The notes beneath the pieces are model-generated. The model saw nothing but the letters and a program-made list of their open reading frames with translations. It was not told where the DNA came from and made no database searches. The position numbers and the translations under genes were made by a program. Source: Candidatus Staskawiczbacteria bacterium (GTDB lineage: Bacteria; Patescibacteriota; Minisyncoccia; Minisyncoccales; Staskawiczbacteraceae). Taken from it: a DNA stretch of 37,484 nucleotides. Shown here piece after piece: positions 9,132 to 17,048 of the stretch. The DNA is taken from positions 1 through 37,484 of the forward strand of contig CAISIO010000036.1 in the NCBI GenBank assembly GCA_903885445.1, given 5' to 3'. Numbering within the stretch: the stretch's first letter is position 1; every line of letters begins with the position of its first letter.

Positions 9132-10745
9132 ATGTTTACTTTGATAAGCGGTCTTTGGTTCATTTGGGAACTGAAATGTGTTTTATTTTGGCTTTATCTT
9201 TGGCAGTTAAAAGATTACCATGTCGGCAGATTTGCCGACCATTTTAGAACCTACAAAGGAAAGAAATTAATTTTTGATTTTGCGCAGATTTCCAAAATAG
9301 TTTTGTTGATTTTTTTTCTTGCGGCGGGTGACCTATTTATTTATATTTTCTCTGTTTTGTTTCTGATATATTTAGCAGAGGTTGTTTTGTTTTTAAAAGG
9401 CATTTTTACCAGATCTGTAAAGAAACCGGTCAGAACTTTAAAGATAATATTTTTATCCGCGGTTTCTTTCGGCGCAGTTATTTTATTTTTGGCTTTAATT
9501 TTTAGGCTGAATGATTCGTTCCAGCTCGCGGCCATCCTGGGTTTTGACATATTAACTCCTTTAATTGTTTCGGCAATAGTTCTTCTTTTCCAGCCGTTTT
9601 TTGTTCTGATAAGAAGCAACACCCTGAAAAAAGCTGCAGAAAAACTGGAGAGAATAAAAGCCTTGAGTAAAGTAAAAGTTATAGCCATCACCGGATCCTA
9701 TGGGAAAACGTCAACAAAAGAATTTTTGGCGACAATACTTTCAAAAAAATATAAAGTTTTAAAAACAAACGAACACCAAAACTCTGAAATCGGCGTTGCC
9801 AAGTGTATCCTGAATGACTTAAAGCCTAGCCACCAAATTTTTATCGCGGAAATTGGCGCGTATAATAAAGGGAAAGTCAAAGAAGTTTGCTCTATAATAA
9901 AGCCAGAAATTGGCATTGTAACCGGCGTCAACGAACAGCATCTGGCGCTTTTTGGTTCGCTTGAAAATTTGCTTTCCGCCGAAGGCGGAGAGGAACTTGC
10001 CGAGGCGTTGCCTCAGAATGGGCTTTTGGTTGTTAATGGCGATAATAAATACTGTTTGGATTTATACCATAAAATTAAAGATAAAAACCGAAAAATTTAT
10101 AGCTTAGGCAATAAAATCGTTGATGCCGATATTTGGGCCGATGACATTGAAGTTAGCAAAAATTATGTTTCTTTCGCGGCAATAGACAGGGCAAAAGAGT
10201 TCATGAATTTTAATGTCAGGGTTTTAGGAAAACAAAATGTGCAAAATTTATTAGGAGCTATTTTGATTGCGAAAGAGCTGGGCATGGATTTCGGCCAGAT
10301 CGCCGAGGCGTGCAAAAGTATCTCACAAAAACAGGCGGGGCTGGTTTTAAGAAACGGAAGACACGGAATTTATGTTGTAGACTCTTCTTATTCTGCCAAT
10401 CCCGATGGAGTTTTCGCTGATTTGGATTATTTTTCGGTTTTTAAAGGGAAACGCGCCATAGTAATGCCGTGTCTTATAGAACTGGGCGAAAAATCTGCGG
10501 TAATTCATGAAAGGATTGGAAGAAAAATTGCTGAGATTTGCGACCTGGCGATTATTACCAGCAAGGACAAGTTTGACGAAATAAAAAAAGGCGCGGTTGC
10601 GTCCGGAATGCCAGAGAAAAATATTATATTGTGCGACAAGGCGCAGGATATTTATTCGGCAATCACACTTTTCTGCAAATCGGGAGACGCGGTATTATTG
10701 GAGGGCCGTGTTCCGCAGGAGCTTATTAAATTACTGTCCGCATAA
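9132..10745 (+). CDS. Mur ligase family protein (MurF-like) with an N-terminal multi-TM domain
   Basis: P-loop ITGSYGKTSTKEFLATIL; NEHQNSEIGVAKCIL; GIVTGVNEQHLALFGS; VVDSSYSANPDGVFADLDYF; preceded by ~150 aa of hydrophobic segments. Confidence 0.88.
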   Translation: MFTLISGLWFIWELKCVLFWLYLWQLKDYHVGRFADHFRTYKGKKLIFDFAQISKIVLLIFFLAAGDLFIYIFSVLFLIYLAEVVLFLKGIFTRSVKKPVRTLKIIFLSAVSFGAVILFLALIFRLNDSFQLAAILGFDILTPLIVSAIVLLFQPFFVLIRSNTLKKAAEKLERIKALSKVKVIAITGSYGKTSTKEFLATILSKKYKVLKTNEHQNSEIGVAKCILNDLKPSHQIFIAEIGAYNKGKVKEVCSIIKPEIGIVTGVNEQHLALFGSLENLLSAEGGEELAEALPQNGLLVVNGDNKYCLDLYHKIKDKNRKIYSLGNKIVDADIWADDIEVSKNYVSFAAIDRAKEFMNFNVRVLGKQNVQNLLGAILIAKELGMDFGQIAEACKSISQKQAGLVLRNGRHGIYVVDSSYSANPDGVFADLDYFSVFKGKRAIVMPCLIELGEKSAVIHERIGRKIAEICDLAIITSKDKFDEIKKGAVASGMPEKNIILCDKAQDIYSAITLFCKSGDAVLLEGRVPQELIKLLSA

Positions 10746-10751
10746 GCTATT

Positions 10752-12008
10752 ATGTCAAAATATTTTAAGCCAATTTCAATTTCTTTGTCGCCAAATGTGG
10801 AAAAAGACGACGTAAAGCTCGCCTTGAATTTACTTATACGGCCGTGGTTGTGGAAAAAGGGAAAAGGAATTGGAGAATTAGAAGATAGTTTCAAAAAATA
10901 TCTTGGCGTAAAATATGCTGTTTCTTTTAATTCCGGGAGAAGTTCTTTTTATGCAATTTTAAAATCTCTGGAGTTGGAGAAGGGAAGCGGGGTTTTGTCG
11001 CAGGCTTTTACTTGTAACGCAGTGCCAAACCCTGTTTTATGGGCGGACTTAGAGCCAATTTACATTGATTGCAATACTGACGACTTTAACGTGGATATAA
11101 GCGATTTAAAGGCCAAAATTGGGCCCAATAGCAAGGTTTTGGTGGTCCAGCACACTTTTGGGTTGCCCGCTAATATGGACGAAATCCGGGCCATCTGCGG
11201 AGCCAATAACTTGATTTTGATTGAAGACTGCGCCCACTCCCTAGGGGCTGAATATAACGGTGAGAAAGTTGGAATTCACAGCAAAGCCGCATTCTTCAGT
11301 TTTTCCCGTGATAAAATTATATCTTCGGTTTATGGCGGAATGGCAATTACAAACGATGATGTTTTGGGGAGAAAATTACAGGAGTTGCAAAAAGAATTTG
11401 GTCAGCCGTCAAAGTGCTGGATTTGCCAGCAAATATGGCATCCGGTTTTATTGCGCTACTTTATTTTGCCGGTTTATAATTTTTTAGATTTAGGAAAGAT
11501 ATTTTTGGTTTTTGCCCAAGCCGCGCATATTTTATCAAAAGCGGTTTCGTGGAAAGAAAAAAGGGGATTGAGGCCGGATTATTTCCCTAAAGCCCTACCG
11601 AACGCACTTGCAGTAATGGCGTTGAACCAATTTAATAAATTGGAAAAATTTAACGCCCATAGGCAAAAAATTGCTGATTACTATTTTGAGGAGCTGAAAG
11701 ATGCAAAGTTTATTTTACCGAAAGCTTTCGCAAATCGGAGGAATATTTTTTTGCGATTTACAGTAAAGCATCCGAAAGCACACGATATAATTTACGAAGC
11801 TTGGCACAAGCAAAATATTTTATTGGGCGACTGGTATACGACGCCGATTGCTCCGTTTGACACAAAAGTTGAAGAAATTAAGTATAAGCCGGGCAGTTGT
11901 AGAAACGCCGAATATTTGGCAAAACACACGCTAAACCTGCCGACCCATATAAACATTTCTTTCAGCGATGCCGAAAGAATCGTAAATTTTTTAAAGAAAT
12001 GGAATTAA
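10752..12008 (+). CDS. DegT/DnrJ/EryC1/StrS-family PLP aminotransferase
   Basis: FNSGRSSFYAILKSL, VLVVQHTFGLPANMDEI, LIEDCAHSLGAEYNGEKVG, FFSFSRDKIISSVYGGMAIT (PLP-lysine region). Confidence 0.87.
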   Translation: MSKYFKPISISLSPNVEKDDVKLALNLLIRPWLWKKGKGIGELEDSFKKYLGVKYAVSFNSGRSSFYAILKSLELEKGSGVLSQAFTCNAVPNPVLWADLEPIYIDCNTDDFNVDISDLKAKIGPNSKVLVVQHTFGLPANMDEIRAICGANNLILIEDCAHSLGAEYNGEKVGIHSKAAFFSFSRDKIISSVYGGMAITNDDVLGRKLQELQKEFGQPSKCWICQQIWHPVLLRYFILPVYNFLDLGKIFLVFAQAAHILSKAVSWKEKRGLRPDYFPKALPNALAVMALNQFNKLEKFNAHRQKIADYYFEELKDAKFILPKAFANRRNIFLRFTVKHPKAHDIIYEAWHKQNILLGDWYTTPIAPFDTKVEEIKYKPGSCRNAEYLAKHTLNLPTHINISFSDAERIVNFLKKWN

Positions 12009-13036
12009 GAGAGATTACAAATAAAGATGAGTGGGAGGGTTTTTTGGCACAATGCGCCACAAAGACTTTTTTGCAGTCCTGGAATTGGGGCGAGTTTAAT
12101 CTAAAGATTGGAAGCAAAATTTGGAGATTTGGCGCATTCAACGGGGATAAATTATTGAGCGTCGTCTCGGTTTTAAGAGTTTCCGCCAGGCGCGGAATGT
12201 TTTTATTTCTTCCCCATGGGCCTGTTTTTACTGAAGGACTGGACGGAAAGGACCGAAAAGAGATTCTTGAGCTGATTCTGGTTATGTTAAAAGATGTTGC
12301 GGGACAGGAAGGGGCAAGTTTTATAAGGGTTGCGCCCATTTTGTTGGATAACGAAGAAAATAGGAATATTTTTGCGGAATTAGGTTTTAGAAATTCTCCA
12401 ATGCACGCTTCGGCTTACGAGGCGACATGGAAATTAGATATTTATCCATCAGAGGACGCGCTTTTGGTAAATATGCGGAAAACCACTCGTTATTTAGTTA
12501 AAAAGACCGGTGAAAATAAGGATATATCTATAGAAATTAGCTCTGACCCGAAAAACATTGCTATTTATCAACAATTAAACAAAGAAGTTTCAAGACGCCA
12601 GCACTTCGTGCCATTTTCGGCAGAATCCATAAAAAACGAGTTTGAGATTTTCGCGAAAGACAATCAAGCGGTTTTTATTTTTGGAAGATACAAAGGGGAA
12701 ATAGTTGCCGGCGCGCTTTTAATATTTTGGTCGGGAATTGCCTTCTATCATCAGGCCGCATCCTTGGGAAAATTTGCGAAGTTGTCGATTCCATATTTAT
12801 TGCAATGGCGGGCGATACAAGAAGCAAAGAGCAGGGGATGCGCAGTCTATGATTTTTGGGGATTTACTGACCCCGAAAAATTTCCAAACCATCCATGGGC
12901 GGGGCCGACTCTTTTTAAAATGGGTTTTGGCGGATACAAAGAAGAGTATATAAAGACGCAGGACTTTATTGTTTCTAGTAAATACTGGATAAATTATATA
13001 ATAGAAACTATTAGGCGGAGAATGAGGAATTTATAG
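11999..13036 (+). CDS. FemAB/FemX-like peptidoglycan interpeptide-bridge transferase (GNAT-like fold)
   Basis: TFLQSWNWGEFNLKIG, RVSARRGMFLFLPHGPVF, IYQQLNKEVSRRQHFVPFS, PYLLQWRAIQEAKSRGCAVYDFWGF: characteristic FemAB-family segments. Confidence 0.85.
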   Translation: MELREITNKDEWEGFLAQCATKTFLQSWNWGEFNLKIGSKIWRFGAFNGDKLLSVVSVLRVSARRGMFLFLPHGPVFTEGLDGKDRKEILELILVMLKDVAGQEGASFIRVAPILLDNEENRNIFAELGFRNSPMHASAYEATWKLDIYPSEDALLVNMRKTTRYLVKKTGENKDISIEISSDPKNIAIYQQLNKEVSRRQHFVPFSAESIKNEFEIFAKDNQAVFIFGRYKGEIVAGALLIFWSGIAFYHQAASLGKFAKLSIPYLLQWRAIQEAKSRGCAVYDFWGFTDPEKFPNHPWAGPTLFKMGFGGYKEEYIKTQDFIVSSKYWINYIIETIRRRMRNL

Positions 13037-13047
13037 CGCCCTAAAAT

Positions 13048-13902
13048 ATGTCGTATAGAAAAAAGCATATAAAAAATAAAATCCATGGAGCGCGGCCCAA
13101 GAAGTCGATTTTTAGAAAATTGTGGTTTTGGCTTGCTTTTTTAGTTTTACTGCTGGTTTTAACTGCCGTATATTTTCTGGTTTTTTATCCGGGGTTGCAG
13201 GTTGAAAATATTATAATCTCCGGAAATAAAAAAGTTGACAGTAAAGATTTGCAGGCCATTATTGAAGAGAAAATTAATAACAAAATATTTAGCGTTGTTG
13301 GTTTTGAGGTTTTTTCAAAAAGTATTTTTTTAGTTAACTCTGAGAAAATAAGTCAGGATGTTTTAGATGCCTTCCACACAATCGGAAAGGTGTCGGTAAT
13401 CAGAAAGTTTCCAAAAGCCTTAGATGTTGAGATTTTCGAAAGAGATGCCGCGGGAATTTTTTGTAGAGGAGAAAACCAGTGTTTTATGATTGACCAAAAT
13501 GGAATCATCTATCAGGAAGTAATTCCAAGCCAGATGGATTTTCATTGGACAATAATTAGACAAACCCTGAGTGACGGTAATATTTTCGCCGGCGAAAAAG
13601 TTGTGGCTCAAAATATAATCGATTCAATTTCAAAAATTCAGAAAGACCTCAGGGATAATTACAAAATAGATTTAAAAGAAGCCATGATATCAAGCCCTGT
13701 CAGGTTAAACATCACAACTGATAAAAATTGGCAGATTTATTTTGATCTCGGGCAGGGGTACGATATTTCCGCGCAGATAAAGAAAATGGATTTATTGCTG
13801 AGCGGAGGCATTTCAGCAGACAGTATGAAAAATTTGCGGTACATAGATGTGAGGCCGAAAGACAAGGCAATATATTGCGATAATAAGACCTGCGGAGAAT
13901 AA
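13048..13902 (+). CDS. ftsQ: FtsQ-like cell-division protein (POTRA domain)
   Basis: Basic N-terminus, a single TM, POTRA-like 'LQVENIIISGNKKVDSKDLQAIIEE', then 'FPKALDVEIFERDAAGIFCRGENQCFMIDQNGIIYQE'. Confidence 0.75.
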   Translation: MSYRKKHIKNKIHGARPKKSIFRKLWFWLAFLVLLLVLTAVYFLVFYPGLQVENIIISGNKKVDSKDLQAIIEEKINNKIFSVVGFEVFSKSIFLVNSEKISQDVLDAFHTIGKVSVIRKFPKALDVEIFERDAAGIFCRGENQCFMIDQNGIIYQEVIPSQMDFHWTIIRQTLSDGNIFAGEKVVAQNIIDSISKIQKDLRDNYKIDLKEAMISSPVRLNITTDKNWQIYFDLGQGYDISAQIKKMDLLLSGGISADSMKNLRYIDVRPKDKAIYCDNKTCGE

Positions 13903-13908
13903 CAACGG

Positions 13909-14484
13909 TTATTTTCTTTTCTTTTTAAGCTCGTTCACCTCCTTTTCCAGTTTTTTAATATAAGTTTCCAGTTTTCCTGTTTTTTCCGTAATCTTGGCCT
14001 CTAGTTGTTTTGTATGTCCGACAAGCGTTTCGGCAATGACCATCATTTCAGTGATATCTTCGATTGCTAGGAGAATAACCGGCGGGAAAGCGGCGGAAGT
14101 CGAACCGTTTTCTTTTGCAAAATGGATTTGCCTGGCGTTTAAAACCATCACTTTGTGCCCTATAAATGGAAAGTCGTGGTCTACTTCGAATCCCTTAAAA
14201 AATTTATTTTTAGGCAGAATGTCTTCAATAAGTTTTTTTAAAGCGGGGATATTCCATTGCCCGTCTCCAAGGTCATAAACTACCTTGCTTTCAGTGTCTA
14301 TGGGTTCTACGTGGAATGTCCTGTAAAAAGGTTCGTTAGCAACCAGTACTCGGAAATCTTTATCAAGAACCAAAACCGGTTCGCGAACAACATCGACGAC
14401 TGTTTTTATGTACGACCAGCTTCTTTTCCATAACTGTTCAAAAAAGTCTGGGTCAATGGTATTTTTATTTTGTTTATCTTTCAT
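13909..14484 (-). CDS. PAS-domain protein with C-terminal coiled coil (no kinase domain)
   Basis: VVDVVREPVLVLDKDFRVLVANEPFYRTFHV...ILLAIEDITE is PAS-like; C-terminus is heptad-like, Lys/Glu-rich. Confidence 0.78.
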   Translation of the reverse strand: MKDKQNKNTIDPDFFEQLWKRSWSYIKTVVDVVREPVLVLDKDFRVLVANEPFYRTFHVEPIDTESKVVYDLGDGQWNIPALKKLIEDILPKNKFFKGFEVDHDFPFIGHKVMVLNARQIHFAKENGSTSAAFPPVILLAIEDITEMMVIAETLVGHTKQLEAKITEKTGKLETYIKKLEKEVNELKKKRK

Positions 14485-14527
14485 ACCACCATGCCGATAT
14501 AGCTATAAAATTATTACAATACGCCAT

Positions 14528-14587
14528 TAATGGTCGGGTGTATATCTATTATTTTCTTTCTGTGCTATGCTTAACACCCAACCATTA
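14528..14587. repeat. Interrupted inverted repeat in the divergent intergenic region
   Basis: TAATGGTCGGGTGT (14528-14541) and ACACCCAACCATTA (14574-14587): 14-nt arms complementary except for one position; 32-nt spacer. Confidence 0.8.
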
Positions 14588-14591
14588 TCTC

Positions 14592-14619
14592 TTGACCCGT
14601 AACACCAGTGTAATAGAAT
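14592..14619 (+). promoter_or_regulatory. Putative promoter of the sigma-factor gene
   Basis: TTGACC (14592-14597), 16-bp spacer, TAGAAT (14614-14619). Confidence 0.55.
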
Positions 14620-14696
14620 GGGATAGTTTTTTTGTTGCGATTAAGAGCATTAATCTCAACTTAATCGTATTATTTGTAATATAAGCGTAATAAATC

Positions 14697-15206
14697 ATGA
14701 CCCCAAAGCAGGAAATATCATTAAGGGCAGTTCTGACAGCAGCGCACCTCAATTTTGAGAAGAAGCTTAACGTGCACGCCTTTTTTAAACTAAATGATCA
14801 TGAGCTTGGCGAAGATTTGGTGCAGGACGCCTTTATTAAAACGTGGAAATATCTTGTGAGAGGGGGGAAGATAGAAATAATGAGGGCATTTCTTTATCAT
14901 ATTCTGAACGATCTTATAGTGGATGAATACAGAAAGCACAAAACAAGTTCTCTTAATGTACTTATGGAAAAGGGTTTTGAGCCGAGCACCGGCAAATCTG
15001 ATCGTATTTTTAATCTTCTTGACGGGAAGGCATTGGTCCTTTTAATAGCGCAACTTCCCGAAACATACCAAAAAGTTATGCGGATGAAATATGTGCAGGA
15101 CTTATCTATAACAGAAATGTCTCTTATAACCGGGCAGTCGAAGAACGCAATTACCGTGCAAGCGTACAGGGGGTTGGAAAAACTGAAAAAACTCTGTAAA
15201 TTTTAG
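14697..15206 (+). CDS. ECF-like sigma-70 family RNA polymerase sigma factor
   Basis: Region 2 (LGEDLVQDAFIKTWKYL...FLYHILNDLIVDEYRKHK) and region 4 (LPETYQKVMRMKYVQDLSITEMSLITGQSKNAITVQAYRGLEKLKKL). Confidence 0.88.
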   Translation: MTPKQEISLRAVLTAAHLNFEKKLNVHAFFKLNDHELGEDLVQDAFIKTWKYLVRGGKIEIMRAFLYHILNDLIVDEYRKHKTSSLNVLMEKGFEPSTGKSDRIFNLLDGKALVLLIAQLPETYQKVMRMKYVQDLSITEMSLITGQSKNAITVQAYRGLEKLKKLCKF

Positions 15207-15215
15207 AGGTATCTA

Positions 15216-15244
15216 TTGACAAACACGTAGAATTAGTATATGGT
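15216..15244 (+). promoter_or_regulatory. Putative promoter overlapping the start of the CAP-protein ORF
   Basis: TTGACA (15216-15221), 17-bp spacer, TATGGT (15239-15244). Confidence 0.5.
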
Positions 15245-16235
15245 TAAGTATATGGATTACCTCGAGAAAATTAAGAATTTTATAGTGCCCTCGGGAAGCA
15301 ATAATTATAGATCCAGGTTTCTGCAAAACGACATTTTGCTTTATTGTGTAGTTTTCCTTTTGGTTTTAAAAATTGCGGCGTCCCTGGTTTCGATTAATTT
15401 CCCGCAGAATATATTTTTCGCTGATATAACAAAATCTGCTCTTGAAAATTTTGCTAACCAGACACGGCAGTCTTCCGGGTTAAAGCCTTTGGCCGAAAAC
15501 CAAAAATTGAATCAGGCCGCAGAACTAAAGGCGCAAAATATGTTGCAGAACAATTATTTTGACCATATAAGCCCCAGCGGGGTTACACCATGGTTTTGGT
15601 TTTTAAAAGCCGGGTATAGCTATAAATACGCCGGCGAAAATTTGGCAATTGGTTTTTTTGATTCACAGGAAGTTTTTAACGCCTGGCTTAATTCGCCGTC
15701 GCATAAAGCAAATATTATAAACCCTCATTACACGGAGGTCGGCACGGCCGTCCTCGGCGGTTTTGGCCAGAATAATTCGATTATTGTTGTTCAGGAGTTT
15801 GCAAGTCCGTCGTTGGCAAAACAGCCCGCAACAAAAACTATTAACCCCAAGGCAACGGCGGTACAGCCGAAAACAGTTGCGCCTGTTAGTAAAAATGTGC
15901 CCGTCGCAACTGCTATAAACGAAAAAGTTTTGTCGCAATCGACAGAATTGCAAAATACCATAGAGCCCTCGCCTAAAACAGGAGTAAACAACTTGCCTGC
16001 GAAAATCGCTAATTACGCAATCTATAACTACAACAAACTTTTGCAGGACATTATTTTTGGAGTTTCGTTGGTTGTAATTGGCATACTTTTAACACTTATA
16101 TTTTTCAATTTTAATATTACTTTTAAGAAAGAATTGGTTTTTAGGGCGGTTTTAATTATGTTTTTGTTGTCGGCGGCTACGCTATTAAACAGGGATTTGA
16201 TGATTTTATTCGTTCCGCACCAGATAATAATCTAA
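15240..16235 (+). CDS. CAP/SCP-like (YkwD-type) domain membrane protein
   Basis: LNQAAELKAQNMLQNNYFDHISPSGVTPWFWFLKAGYSYKYAGENLAIGF...AWLNSPSHKANIINPHYTEVGTAV; TM segments at both ends. The in-frame ATG at 15252 may be the real start. Confidence 0.9.
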   Translation: MVKYMDYLEKIKNFIVPSGSNNYRSRFLQNDILLYCVVFLLVLKIAASLVSINFPQNIFFADITKSALENFANQTRQSSGLKPLAENQKLNQAAELKAQNMLQNNYFDHISPSGVTPWFWFLKAGYSYKYAGENLAIGFFDSQEVFNAWLNSPSHKANIINPHYTEVGTAVLGGFGQNNSIIVVQEFASPSLAKQPATKTINPKATAVQPKTVAPVSKNVPVATAINEKVLSQSTELQNTIEPSPKTGVNNLPAKIANYAIYNYNKLLQDIIFGVSLVVIGILLTLIFFNFNITFKKELVFRAVLIMFLLSAATLLNRDLMILFVPHQIII

Positions 16236-16238
16236 ATT

Positions 16239-16961
16239 ATGGATAGAAAAAATATAAAAAAAATACTGAAGGCTGCAGTTATGATATATTTGGCAAGTTT
16301 TTTGATTATTAACTGGAACGACGTTTCCTGGGTTTTTAACTATAAAGAGGTTTCCGGTTTGGTCAACGCCTTTTTTAATCCTTATCCATCTATAGATGCT
16401 TCTACTATCGATGTGTATTTTTATCCAAACCATAGTCTGCCTGTGCAGGCAGGCCAAAATGTTGCAGTTGCGATAAAACCGGGAATTGCACCAGCACCGG
16501 TAAAAGAAGTGAAAACAAGCTATACAGACAAGCAGAATATGTTAGAGGTTCCGAAGATAGGCATTTCGGTCCCAATTATTTTTGCAGAAAGCGCGGATAA
16601 GGATTCGCTAATGAAAAATCTTGACCTTGGCGTGGTGTATTACCCAGGATCGGTTTATCCAGGACAAGCCGGCCAAATTGTAATTTTGGGGCACTCGGCT
16701 CCGACGGGCTGGCCTAAAATAAAGCATGATTGGGTTTTTACTGATTTGGAAAAATTAACTCCCGGGGACGAGATAATGATTGACTTGAACGGGAAACAGT
16801 ATAAATATTTAGTTAAGCAAAAAACAATAATTAAAAGGGGCGCAGACGTACCGACAGATACCTCGGGCGCAAATAATAGCGTTTTGACGCTAATCAGCTG
16901 TTGGCCGCCGGGAAAAGATTATCAGAGAATAGCAGTTGCGGCGGAATTAGTGGAGATCTAG
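16239..16961 (+). CDS. Sortase
   Basis: VPKIGISVPIIF..., catalytic His in VILGHSAPTGWP, catalytic Cys in LTLISCWPPGKDYQRIAV; N-terminal TM. Confidence 0.88.
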   Translation: MDRKNIKKILKAAVMIYLASFLIINWNDVSWVFNYKEVSGLVNAFFNPYPSIDASTIDVYFYPNHSLPVQAGQNVAVAIKPGIAPAPVKEVKTSYTDKQNMLEVPKIGISVPIIFAESADKDSLMKNLDLGVVYYPGSVYPGQAGQIVILGHSAPTGWPKIKHDWVFTDLEKLTPGDEIMIDLNGKQYKYLVKQKTIIKRGADVPTDTSGANNSVLTLISCWPPGKDYQRIAVAAELVEI

Positions 16962-17048
16962 CCGCGCCTTATGGTTGACTTTTTGTTGGTAATATGGTAA
17001 GGTGAGATATTAATTTAAAAAGTTGTAATGTTAAAAGATTAGAAAATT

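Noticed and set aside
16975-17003. TTGACT-N17-TAAGGT promoter before the Cys-rich gene
   Set aside because: Poor -10 match; plausible but not strong enough to list as a feature.
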